From Hormiphora californensis (taxonomy: Eukaryota; Ctenophora; Tentaculata; Cydippida; Pleurobrachiidae), in NCBI GenBank assembly GCA_020137815.1, contig CM035353.1, positions 1,120,501 to 1,184,500 of the forward strand: 64,000 nt of DNA, in the 5' to 3' direction. Position numbers and translations under genes: made by a program. The notes under the pieces are model-generated. The model did no database searches, was not told where the DNA came from, and saw only the letters and a program-made list of their open reading frames with translations. This document shows positions 26,746 to 38,779 of this stretch, piece by piece; the first letter of the stretch is position 1, and every line of letters begins with the position of its first letter.

Positions 26746-28195
26746 TTGTTGGTGTTGGGGTTGATCCTCGTATTCGTTTTCAAGGCTTGATTGTTCAATA
26801 AAACTTGGTTCTGAGACACTGAACGTGCATGTACTGCTTTTATCCCATAACTCCTGAAAAGAAGAAAAGGGTAACCATGGTAACCATGGTAACCATGTTG
26901 GTAACCATGGTAACATACCTGATTGACAGATAAGCGATGTGAATCACACCACCGGGGATGGTTTAGTGTTCCATGTCGGTAAAGCAGAGAATTATCTCTC
27001 ATCAGCTCTCGCCCAACCTGGAAATGCAGGTTTAATTGGCCAGAGCATTGGCAGCGCAAGGAACCAGCCCTCGCCTATAATAAACCTTGAGAGCTCAGAT
27101 CTCATAGGTAAAAAAGCCGTGACCTGAACCTGAGGTTCAGGCACGACTGTTCCCCCAAGCTAATCTCAAATACTAATCTCTTGAATCTCTCTCTAATACA
27201 CTGACCGGGTCGAGTTGAGCTGATATCCGTTCAATCTGAATGCATCTCTCCACCGTTTCAGCTGTCTCAATACTTATCACTGGCATCGGAACGGCAGGGA
27301 AGTCAAACACTCCGCTACCAGCACCATGGTAACCATGGTAACCACCACCACCATTAGTTGAGTAGCTGTTGTCGGGGTGAGGTCGTGGCGGGTAACTGAA
27401 GTTATCATGATATTAGTGTCACTCTGATGAAAGTATACAATGACGCCATGTTTCTATGGTAACCAAGGTTACCATGATAACAATGGTAACGATGGTAACC
27501 ACGGTAACCATAACCTCATGCTGTGGTTTCTCCAGTATCTGGGTAGCGGGGCTGAGAGAGGTCTTCCACTGCTACTATGACTGCCACCACAATCACCTAT
27601 AAATACAAGTGGAGCTGTGGTCTTGGTATATTAGATCAAAAATGGGCCAGAAATGGGTCAGCAACGGGTAGAGTCTGAAAATCTATCTAGTTTCATGACA
27701 TAAAGCACTGCCCTAACTGGTTTACTATTAGAACCTAGTGAAGGTATGATCAATTAGCGAATTGAGTTGTACCTAGTATTATAGGAGGAGGTGGAGTTAT
27801 GACAAGATCATCGTCCTTCCTAAGACTCCTCAGAAACAGAGACATGTGTTTGAGGTAGGTGGGGCAGGTAACTAGGTAGGAGAGGGGGACGAGAAGGGAA
27901 CTGGTTTCCATTATTATCATGTCTATCTGAAGGAACCTGCGGGGCAAGTTGTGTTTGGATCTGTATCGGGGGTTTCAAAATCTTCCCCTGACCTGAATCT
28001 CAGGTTCAGCATTAACCCTGAGACCTAAGATAAAACTAACTAATTCAACTAATTAGTTATTTAATAACTAAATAATTATCAATTAATTAGTTTCCTCTTC
28101 TCACCATGATGGTATGAGAGATTTAGTTGCCAACGACCACACCCCAGCGCAGCAGTGAGGTGACATCGTCAGGAAATAGATACCAATCAGGCAAC
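26695..28195 (-). CDS. Unrecognised six-exon gene (5' end not found)
   Basis: Exons in transcription order: 28105-28195, 27773-27936, 27515-27596, 27206-27395, 26919-27017, 26695-26853. All borders are GT-AG and phases agree. The first two exons encode hydrophobic segments (METSSLLVPLSYLVTC), suggesting the end of a membrane protein. The rest is a probable cytoplasmic tail with Pro/Ser- and Gly/Tyr/His-rich parts (GGGGYHGYHGAGSG, encoded by X-box repeat DNA) and a more conserved-looking segment (ETVERCIQIERISAQLDP, VGRELMRDN). The last 13 codons and the stop come from the 44-bp minisatellite. If the donor at 27206 is skipped, exon 4 reads to a TAG at 27173. No family is recognised. Another frame of exon 1 also looks protein-like, so that exon is the least certain. 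Confidence 0.5.
26860..26918. repeat. Clustered GGTAACCATGGTAAC motifs in an intron
   Basis: Four overlapping X-box-type words in the last intron of the minus-strand gene. Similar words recur at 27327-27350 (coding) and 27458-27510. Confidence 0.7.
27114..27155. repeat. Dispersed palindromic hairpin family, two copies
   Basis: CCTGAACCTGAGGTTCAGG with cacgac and a following C-run. A more diverged copy (cctgaatctcaggttcag) lies at 27985-28025, just upstream of exon 2 of the minus-strand gene. Confidence 0.65.
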
Positions 28196-28472
28196 CTGGG
28201 GATCAGGTTATTGTTCAGCAACCGACCGACACTAGTAAGCAACCAATCAGAACTCGTTATTTAGGTCACGTGATTGGTTATCAGCCAAACAGAGACCAGT
28301 ATTTCCTGAATTGGTCGGTTCCTGTTATTGTTTGGCCATAAAATGTTTTATTGAGGTTATTGTAGGTAGGTCACATTTTCTTAAGAATCTATATCCTTGC
28401 CTTGTTCGACCCTATAATGGGTTTGAACAAAACAGGTTTATCCCAAGCTGACAAGAGCTGCAGCAGCTCTCC

Positions 28473-28477
<5 letters not shown>
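28196..28477. other. Non-coding spacer
   Basis: Contains two inverted CAATCA/TGATTGG-type words and a 'ttcgaccctataatgggttt' segment. No exon was found; the missing 5' exons of the minus-strand gene may lie beyond the LINE insertions. Confidence 0.3.

Positions 28478-28569
<92 letters not shown>
28478..28569. repeat. (GT)n tract flanking LINE copy B
   Basis: Pure GT repeat of about 90 bases ending in 'gtgacacggattg'. Confidence 0.9.
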
Positions 28570-29143
<574 letters not shown>

Positions 29144-29213
29144 CACGGTTTGACACGGTTTTTGACACGGTTTTAACATAATCTGGCCACATGTCTCCAT
29201 GGGCGTGCAGATT

Positions 29214-29270
29214 GGAGGATAGCACAATATTATGTGTAACGAAGTTACTAATATATGAGTGCTATCCTCC
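29214..29270 (-). other. Conserved 3' UTR hairpin of the LINE
   Basis: Outer stem GGAGGATAGCAC/GTGCTATCCTCC, middle ATATTA/TAATAT, inner GTAAC/GTTAC closing on GAA. The same structure is kept in the copy at 18995-19051. Confidence 0.8.
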
Positions 29271-29340
29271 GTATGCAAACTTATAATGCACACTCCTGGT
29301 TAGATAATAAATCAACGTAAATAAGCGTAAATAAACGTAC

Positions 29341-32300
29341 TCATGTACCTGTCGCCAGCCGAGCAGTATTGCCAGTACTGTTGATAGCATTGGCAATGCT
29401 ATCCCAACGGGCGCGCTTGGCGAAAATCGCAGCGACAAATCGAGCGAGGAGCCCTACTATCCGGGGTGGGTGAGGTGCTGTGTCACAGGTGAGGTGGGTA
29501 ATAGGTCTTTGCTTGGGAAGGTTGGTAGTGGGGGAGGGCTCCTGGTCTGGTCCATTTCGAATGCTCTCCAGTAGTTCCTGGCGTTCAGGGTTGTACAGGT
29601 CACAATCATCCAGGGCATGTGATTCTGTCTCTACAATTTCCTCTCCCATCGTTAGTTTACAAGAGGGGCAATGACGGTTCTCTCTGGGTATGCTCTGGTG
29701 GCGCCCTGTTTCAATCATAAGGCAGTGGGCACTCAATCTAAGTTTGGCCATGGCACTTCGATGTTCATAATTTGACACCGAGAGGGCATATGGTGGTAGT
29801 CCAGGTTGGCGGTCAATGCTTCTGTATAACTCGAGTTTTTTAGATGTCTGGATTGCTGACCTCTTCGCAGTCTGGTAGGTCTCCATGACCTGCTGCTTCA
29901 GAATAGGCACTCTAAAATGTCTGCTGGGTAGATGACTCCGTGTCTGGCTAGGCTCGATATCCTCTGGGTTCCTCTGGCCATTAAGAACCATATTGGCATC
30001 GAAGTGGTTCATACTGTATGTGGGATCTTTCTCCAGGATTTCTCGCATAGATTTAAACCACGGGAGTCCTAGGTTCTTCTGTTCGTGGTAGGATGCATTA
30101 ACGAAGGATGCTGGGTCCATGCGCTTGATTCTGTAAAGGAATCGCAGAGAGAGATCAATTGCGTCTAAGCTAAGAGGAGTTGAAGCCGTGTCTTCCCAAA
30201 TCGCTGCATTTTGTGTCTTTTTATTGACTCCGAGGCTCCACTTCAGGTGCGACAGGAAAAGACGTTCGGCCTTATCAGCTGACAGAGTTCTTAGTAGGTT
30301 GGCGTTAGCAAGAGTTGATCCCGATCCGGCAGCTGTGATGAGCTTCCTGATAGTTCTTGAGAGAGGTGTCCAGATTGGGGCGCCGTATAGAAGGATCGGT
30401 TTGACAAGGGCTGTAAAGAGAGTTTTACAAGCTTTGAATGAGAGCTTATCTTTCCTAATAGTTCTTCTGAGGGCGTACATTGCTCGAACTGCTTTAAGAT
30501 GCAGATCCTCTCTGGCGGCAATGTTGAAGTCACCGTTAGAAGTCACCTTAATTCCAAGATAGCAGTAGTTTTGGGCTTGTTCCAGATACACGCCTTCCTC
30601 TAATTCAAAGGGTTGTCCAGAGGTCTCGAGCTTGTTCTGTCTCTCAAAGATCAGCAGCTTAGTTTTGGCTTGGTTAATTTCCAGGCCCCATGTTTTACCG
30701 TACTTGCAGAGGATCCTCAGCTGGGCTTGGGTTGATTTCCTGCTCAGGGATAGCAGGATAAGATCATCTGCAAACAGGAGGTGACTGACTTTAAGATTCC
30801 TCAGGGTGGGGCTTTCGCCGGGCTCTTGGCTAGCAACTCTGTTGAGAATGGCTGTAAGTTCATAAAGGAATATTTTGAACAACTCAGGGGATAAGGGATG
30901 ACCTTGCTCGGTCCCTTTCCTGATCGCAAATCTTTTGCTTACATGCCCTGACAACTTTATCTGTCCCATAGATGCACTGTACATACTTCTAAGGATCGCA
31001 TAAAACTTGCCAGTGATCCCCAGTTTAGCTAGCTTAAGGAACAGGGCTTGGCGTGGGACAGAGTCGAACGCTTTGCGATAATCCACGAAAACCGCATACA
31101 GGGGCTTCTTAAGTTTCTTGTACTTTTGTACCAGAGTCATCAAGGTGAAGACGTGGTCGTTGGTCTGACATCCCCGTCTGAATCCAAGTTGGTTCGGTGG
31201 GTCGGGACAAGTTTTCGATCGGAATTCTGTCAGTCTCTCTAGCAGAATAGTACTGAGAAGCTTTCCAATCGCGCTACTTACAGCAACGGCCCTGTAGTTG
31301 TCAGGGTTGGCCCTGCTGCCCTTCTTGTGAAGCGGCGTGATGATACTATTGATCCACGGGTAGTATCCATCATTGAAGCAGGCGTTGAATACCTTTAGAA
31401 GGGCCACAAGATGATTCCGGTCCAGTAGCTTGAGGACTTCGTTGGGAATTAGATCCTCTCCTGCAGCTTTGCCTGTTTTCAGAGTTTTGATCGTCTTGGT
31501 TAATTCCTCAAGTGAGATGGGGGCATTCATGATGGTGACAGGATCCTCGTTCCCAGTAGAGTTCGCTTGGTTGCTGATTAGGTCCGCTTCTGCTAGCATA
31601 TCCTCTTTTTCATTTAACGAGATGGTGGGGTGTTCATCGGAGTAGAGTTGCTGAAAAAAGTCCTGAAATTTCTCCATCTCAATAGTTGTGTGGGTAACGG
31701 GGTTGGTTTTGTCTTGTTTGAGTTTTTCAAAGGCTTGCCAATTAATTATTTTGCCATCCTCAATGTTGCTGTTCATTGTGGTATCGTGGCATGACTTCGC
31801 TTTCCGAATCATCCTCCGGTAGTTACCCTTCACACTGTAGAAGTTCCTTCTAATCGAGTCAGCCTCTGGGAATTTTTCTGTCAATCGGGTTGCTTTGACT
31901 AGTAATCGATTAGCAGTTGTTAATTTCTTGGTGTGCCATGGCTTGGTGTTGTTGATCTTCGCAGCCTTACTCGGGTTAGTAGTTTTAAAGATCAGTTTAC
32001 AAAGTGACTGCACATGGGATTGGAAAGAGTCGTAAACTGACGAGGGTTGGTCTCCACCGGCTAGCATTTTCTCAATGGAAGATAGTGAATCCAGGGTATC
32101 AGCTTTCCCCTGAGCATCTTGAAATGCAGATTTGCTTTCTTCAGAGACTATGAATTTTGCCGGGGCTGTCTCGAACAGGTCTCCTAGTTTCTGGTGAGGG
32201 GTTAGATTGAACGGCTGACATTGGATTTGGACGACCAGAGGGCGATGATCTGAGGTGGGGAGTAGAGGGAGAACCTTCATGTGGTCCACTTGTTGTATAA

Positions 32301-32600
32301 TGTCCGAAGTGGTGGCGATATAATCGACTACAGCGCAGCCATTGTATTGGACACTTGTGAATCTGCCCGTGAAGTCCCCTAGGGTTCTGCCGTTGAGGAT
32401 GTGTAGCTGGTTGTTCATTACGAGGTTCTTGAAACTTTTGCCGTGGGAGTTTACTTTCTTGTCTTCAGAGCAGCGAGGGGAGACTGTATCTGGGACGTAA
32501 AATGGTGGGATGGGGACATGGTGGTTATCAGACTCGTAAGCTTGACAGGGGTCGTTGGCGATCCGGGCATTGAAGTCACCTACGAGGATAACGACCCTTT
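29341..32600 (-). CDS. LINE ORF2: endonuclease (C-terminal part) and reverse transcriptase
   Basis: An open frame of 1025 residues runs from the ATG at 32418 to 29341 and is open upstream to about 32600. Upstream part: VVILVGDFNAR and later SDHRPL, hallmarks of an apurinic-like endonuclease. RT motifs follow in order: KTGKAAGEDLIPNEV, LGFRRGCQTNDHV, FVDYRKAFDSVP, GTEQGHPLSPELF and the catalytic FADDLILL. The C-terminus has a cysteine/histidine cluster (HCPSCK, then ESHALDDCDLY). It copies its own RNA by target-primed reverse transcription. Motifs and the upstream esterase-like remnant suggest the CR1/L2-like group; I cannot place it more precisely. The RT half is uninterrupted, so the element was recently active. 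The loss of frame near 32600 coincides with the drop in sequence quality and may be an artefact. Confidence 0.85.
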
Positions 32601-33060
32601 CCTTCTTTTTGGGTTTGACAAAAGGGTTCCCCTTTCGAAAACTTTATGGTTTCAACACCGACGGGATATGTCACCGGAGGCATTTTGGCGGCGTAGGTAT
32701 TGATAACGTAGGTGTTTTCTCCTAAGCCAAAAAAATCTCCCGAAAGGGTTTGAGGACTGTGAGGTTTGGTTTGGGGGAAAATTTTCAATACTGGCCCCCT
32801 TCGATAATTTTTCTGTTTTCCTAAAAAAACCCCACCCACCAGTCTTTTTGGGTTTTTTAAACGGGGCCACTTGTGAAATTCTGATTTCGGCCGGTTTGTT
32901 CCTGCCTGATTTCCCCCGGGAAAAACAATGTCGGGTTGTAAACCCCTTTTCCCAAGGGGGGTTTTGGTCATGGTGTTTGGCACCCCGTTTGGGGTCATAG
33001 AGTTGAGTTCCAGGGAAAAATTTTTTTCAGCCTGGCGGGCCAGGGAAAAATTTTCCCCCT

Positions 33061-34980
33061 TTAGTAGTTTTGTTTGATTTTTTGTCCTGACCAAAATTTA
33101 ATCGTTTTTAGGTGTTCCTGAGGTACATGGTCAGTGGCTTGGGGAACCACGGTATCATACAGTCGGTGTATGTTGTGGCGGAAGTTACCTAGGAGGAGGA
33201 TATTACCAGACTTGTTTGGATGTAGACCATCCTTGTCCACATGTATCTTGGAAAAGTTCCTGTTGTTATCATGAGCCAACCCCCATAGACTTTGGTACCC
33301 CCTCAGAGTTTTCCGTAGTTCGATCACCTCTCCTCCGTTCGTAGCACGATTGTTCGTCAGGGTTGGGAGAGAGAGTGTGATCCTGCAGTTCGGGAGTGTT
33401 TTTTTTTACTTATTAAAAGGGCCCTTTGGGCGTTTACTAAAAATGTTTAGGGGGGGGTTTTGGACTTCCTTTGAGTTTGGGAGGGGATGTGTTTACCCGG
33501 GATGTATAAAAGAGTTTCTCGGGGTTTAAAAACTTCGGTAAAGGTCCTAAAGGGTTTCCTGTTTTTCACCCGGGGGTGGGGGTTTCCCCCAAGATCTTCT
33601 GTTTATGACATGACAGGAATGTCCCTTGCCGAGTGACTCTGGGTTTGCTAATCTAACCCTGCTATCGGTAAATGACCCACCGTTTTCCGGGACGGGTCCG
33701 TTGGGTTGGGGGGTTTCGTGCTTCCTGTTCCGGTGCGTGGGGGTCTTGAGGTCTGTCTTCTGGAAGGATGGTGGTTTCCGCTACTGGGGTTTGAGTTTTG
33801 GTTTCTGGGGGGATAGCGGTTTCCATTTTCCTGTCTCCTGTAGCTGTTGGGCTTTGCACCAGCTCCGGTCGTTCCAGATCCGGTCATTCCATCGTGGCTG
33901 GATCTGTGTGTGTTAGGAGATTCTTCAATTTTTGCCACTCTTTCGTAGATCTTCTTCAGAGCTCATATCCTCCCCGGTAGAAGGGCCAACCAACCCTTTG
34001 GGGTTTTTGGTATTTTTCATCTCCTTTCTCAACCTTCAACCATAGTTTTTGGGTTTCATCGTTTGGTCTCTTTCATCCCCACAATTTCTTTGATGTTATT
34101 TCAGGGGGCGTTGAGCTTTTATTGTTCCCGATAGTGTAACCCCCCCATGGCAGATTGAGGGTGGGGAGTGGTGGGACATTTGGAGGTTTAGGTTTTTGGG
34201 GGATGACCCAGCGGGGGACGGCAAACAGTTCTTTGTTCCCTCTTTCGCTTGGGTCGATCATGTCCCTGGGTTTGTGGATCACTTTTTACATCACAGATTT
34301 GTGGTGTAGCGTTGTTTGAGGTGGGGGGAAACCGGGGTGATATTTTTTCCCCCGGGGGTTTTTTAAAGGCCAAAAAGTGGTTCCGGTGATCTCTTTTGTG
34401 GGTTTTGCCCAGCAAGAGGTCCACAGGTGGTTCTGTTAAAGGAGGTTTGGGACGGGTTTTTCACTATTTTTGACGTCCCCCGGGGGGTTTGATTTCAGAA
34501 GCCCTTTTAAAAAAATCGTTGGTGTTTTTTTAAAAGACGAAATTTCTCGGTGCAGAATGTGTGCTGTGGTAGACCCAAATTTTTGGGATTCTTTTTCCGA
34601 CCCAATTGTTCGGATGGCTTCACCAGTGTTTATATCGGTAGGGGCGTGGGTGGCTTTGATGACCAGGAGAGTTCCCAATTCCTCTGATCTGTCGCTTGTT
34701 ATGCCTCTGGTATTGATCCTCCATTGGATTTCAGGTGTTATGCCGTTCACTAATACCAGGTCTCCTTGTTTCAGATATTTGAGGCATCTTGGAGATCTGT
34801 TCGGTTTCCTCACGGCCAGCGGTCTTGTAATTTTACCCGAAAACCAAGGGAAAATCTGGTAGGGGTTCCCAGGGAGTTTTCCCTTTTCCCGATCCATCCT
34901 TAAATTTTTTTGGGGAAAAAGCCAACCTATTTTCTGTTGGGGAAATAACCTCAGGGAGGATGCTAGTTCAATCATCTTTT
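33061..34980 (-). pseudogene. Broken upstream LINE coding region (ORF1/esterase-like)
   Basis: At 33061-33327 the minus strand encodes KIHVDKDGLHPNKSGN, the typical C-terminal block of SGNH (GDSL) esterases carried by some CR1-type LINEs. At 34436-34975 a further frame contains YLKQGDLVLVNGI and GTLLVIKATHAP, with no known match. Intervening pieces are in shifting frames around homopolymer runs. Whether the breaks are real cannot be told here. Confidence 0.5.
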
Positions 34981-35009
34981 AGGTCAAGGCCCCGGGGTTG
35001 GGGTGTTTT

Positions 35010-35077
35010 GGGTGTGTGTGTGTTGGTGTGTGTGTGTGTGTTGTTTGTGTGTGTGTGTGTGTTGTGTGTGTGTGTGT

Positions 35078-35152
<75 letters not shown>

Positions 35153-35193
35153 TGTGTGTGGTGTGTGTGGTGTGTTGCTGTGTGTGTGTGTGT

Positions 35194-35242
<49 letters not shown>

Positions 35243-35265
35243 TGTGTGTGTGTGTGTGTGTGGTA
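35010..35265. repeat. Interrupted (GT)n tract at the LINE 5' end
   Basis: GT repeat with gtgttg and gtggtg interruptions. It matches the tract at 29031-29142 in strand and so probably is the other half of the target site. Confidence 0.85.
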
Positions 35266-38200
35266 TTTTGTTAAAAGCGATATGAAATATTAAGGTGGCT
35301 TTGTTGTGGATCGAATTCTTTTCATTCAAACCTTTACTTTTCTGTTTCTAAAATAGATCAATTTTAAAAAAAGAATCCCCGATCTTTATATTTCTTCCCA
35401 AAATGATACGTTTTTTTGTACAAGGGTGATGCCTCTACCCCTTTCCCCGAGGGGTCGTTTGCAAACACAGGTGAAACGACCCCGTGAGAGAGTTCCCAAA
35501 ACCCCTTTTGGAGAGAGATTGCAGGGTTTTTTTTTGAAAGAGAGGATATGTGTGTGTGTTTACTGTGTTTTTATAGCCCCCCTCCCACAGGGTGATGGCC
35601 AAAACTGGAGGGGTCAAAGAATTAAACGCGATTTGACAAAAGGGAAAAAAGGAAGGGGAAATTAAAAAAATCTTCAGAAAATTTTAAGGTTTAAAGCCCC
35701 CTTCCAAAAGGGGGGGAAAGGAAAAAAAAGGGAGGTTAAAAAATAAATTTTTATTGATAATTTTGGTGTTTCTCAAACCATCATTTAAATTAGGGGTTTT
35801 TGTTTTGGTATTTCCCTTGGGGGAAAAACCTGAAATCTGGGGAAAACCCTTGCCTCCTTCGGGGGTACCAACCACATCCTAACCCAACATTTTTTTGGGG
35901 AACCGGGCCGAACCAGAAAATTTCCTGATTGGGGGGGAATCCATGCCTAAAAAAAGGGGGGGTTTGGGGGGGGGAAAAATCCACCCGGCAGGTTCCCCAA
36001 GAACGGTTTTAGGCCGCTGGCCCCCCCCCAGGAAGAACCCCCGGCCCCCCGACCGAGACCCTACCCCAACCCCTTCCGGTTGGTTTCCCCCATCCATTAT
36101 TTTAAAAGTCAGTGAAAAAAAGGGGTTTGATTTGGTTTGGTTTTATTTTTTTTTTAATAATTTTAAAGTTGTTGGGGTTTAATAAACCCCTGTTTTTCAT
36201 TTCCAGGTGTTTGGACCAAAGGGTTGAAAGCCCAAATTTGATTTGCCCCAAACCAAATTGGGTTCCCCCCCTTCCCTTTCCCCAAACCGGGAAAATTTTT
36301 TGTTTTTTTATTTGGGTCTTTTGATTTTAAGGGAAAAATTTTAATTTTTTCTTTAAAAAACCCGACCTACGATTTTACTTTTTTCCCAAGGGGGGTTAGG
36401 CAAAAGTTGAAAATTTGGCCCCCCTTTTTTATTTCCCCAACCAAGGTTTTTTTAAATTTTCCCCTTTTCCGCCCAAACCCTTTTTTTAAATTTTTGCAGG
36501 GTTTCTTTTTTAGAAGACCGTTTACCTGACCCTTTAATATTATTCAATTTTTCCCCGGCGGGTCCCCAAAGGGCCCGAACCTTCTTGCCCCCTTATTTTT
36601 AAAACTCAATGTTCCCCAGGGCCCTTTCACCCATTAAAATTTTTTAATTTAAAAAAAAGGGGCATTGGCCGGGTTTGTTTAAAAATTCCCTTTTCCAAGT
36701 TAAAGGGGGGCCCCCCCACCAATTTTCCCCATAAGAAAACCCCAACTTTTCTTTTAAAACCCCTTTTCAACCCTTCCACTTCCCCCCACCCCTTCTTCTG
36801 AAGGCCCCACCACAACCCAATCCTACCCCCCGGTCCTAACCCCCAGGAACCAACCCCCGACACCCCCCCCCAGACCCCCTTTCCCCCACAGACCCAAAAA
36901 ACCAACACGGAATGGGGGATCTGTTATACCCACAATAGGATTTCCCGACCAATTTTTTGACAAGTGGGGTGTTTTGGGTTATTGGGTTTCGGGGGTGTGT
37001 GTCATGTGATGCAGCCCTGTTTATGGTTTTTTAAAGATACCGAGGTGGATAAAAAAAACAGGGGGTTTTCCCTGGGAAAAAGGGGAACAACCCGGAAATT
37101 GGTAAAAAAGTGAAGGGGCTACAGGTATTTGCCGGGGAGGGGAATCAGGGGGGGGCCGGGGGGTTTTTAAAATGGGGGTAAAGAAAGCAGAGAGCGAGGG
37201 GGGGAAAGGGGTTGGTGGGGGGGGAATGGGAGATAAGAAGGGAAAAAAAAGGTTGGGGTGACCTGTTTTTTAAATTTGGGTGCTCCTTCATCAAATATTT
37301 TAGCTTTGGGAAAATTTTTTGGAAATTGGATTGAACCCCCTTTTAGATTTATTTTTGTTTTAAAACCCCACATACCTTGGGGGTTTTAAAACTGTTTAGT
37401 TTTCCCTGGTGACTCAAACGGGCCCCCGGGAAAACAGTTTCAAACTTAAAGGTCTCCGGGGAAAAGAAAAAAAGAAAAGACGATTTGAAAAATTTTTGGG
37501 TCTATCACTATTATAACTGCCCCCACATTTAACTCTTTAGTTTCCCACGAGGCCCCTCACGGTTTCCCAAGGGTGATTTTAAAAGTTGTTCCCCCCCTCT
37601 CGGGAAAAAAGAACAGGGCATGTAGTTTTCACCATGATCACAAAAGAAAAAGAACCAAAAATTTTTTATAAATTTTGGGGTTTAAAGATGTCCCCTTTTT
37701 TATGGGTGACCCTCTTTTAAACCCCACCCCGGTCAGAAAAGAGTTTTCATGAAGAATAAAAGAGACAAAGTTTTTCTCCAATCCGAGCTTCCCTTTAAAC
37801 CCCCAAAAACCAAAAGGTGGGCCCTGATTGGCTAATCCGGGGGGTACCCAAGGAAAAGACGATGTTTGAAAACCCCAAAACAAATAAATCCCCGTGATGG
37901 CCAGGAAAATTTAAAAAAAATTCTAAAACAGCCTCCATCGGGCCCCCATAACCGTAATCATCTCGTGGGGTTCAGGCAAAAAGACATCCTCGGGCTTGGG
38001 GGGGGGCTGCCCCACCTACAAAAACTTTGGGGGTTAAAATCCACTCATGTTAAACAAAACCCAAACAGAAACGTTTTTTTAGGTCAAGTGATTGGGGGTA
38101 AACCCAAACAGGGGGCCAAATATTTCCCGGGTATCCACTTATGTTAAAAATTTTTCATTCACAATGTTGAGTAGTAAATAGAGTAGGGCAGTTTGCCCCC

Positions 38201-38779
38201 GTTTAAATAACTTAAACACGGGCATTTTGGGAAAAGTACCCAATTAAGGGGGTTTTCCCAAAGCGCCCAAAGTCATGCTTCAACTCCATCGGGAAAACCC
38301 CGTTGCCAAAAAATTTTTGGGTTTTTTTTAAGGTTTTTTGTGCCACCAAATTCCAAAAAAGCAGCTTTGTGAAAAACTCACGGGGTATTTTTTACCTGGT
38401 TCAATCTCCAGATCCTGGTTGTAAAGGTGAGGTCAGCCCCACAACACAGATAAGAAGGGGGGGTTTAAAAGTTGGGGGGCAAGCCAGGGCCTCCCGACAG
38501 TGCCCAAACCCTTTTTTACTGAGTGATTCCCCTGAGTTTTGGATATCTGTAGGAAGGTTTTAGAGTATTTTTGTTTTAGTTTAAAGGGGTTTTGGGGGGC
38601 AACCCCAAATATTTAAAAAGGGCCCAAAATTTTCTGACAGATTTGAAGAAAAAAATTTCATGGTTCAAAAAGTAAGTTATATAATAAGAAGAACTTGATA
38701 ACGCAGTATATACCTGAGTAAAAAAAGTAATAAAGACCTGAGTATTTGTCACCAGGGGTATCCAGGATTATGAGGATAG
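35266..38779. other. Low-quality stretch without recognisable gene
   Basis: Homopolymer-rich sequence. ORFs through it have no familiar motif and look like noise. Some words (ttttccccgg, gggaaaacc) recur, but no repeat family can be defined. Confidence 0.5.
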
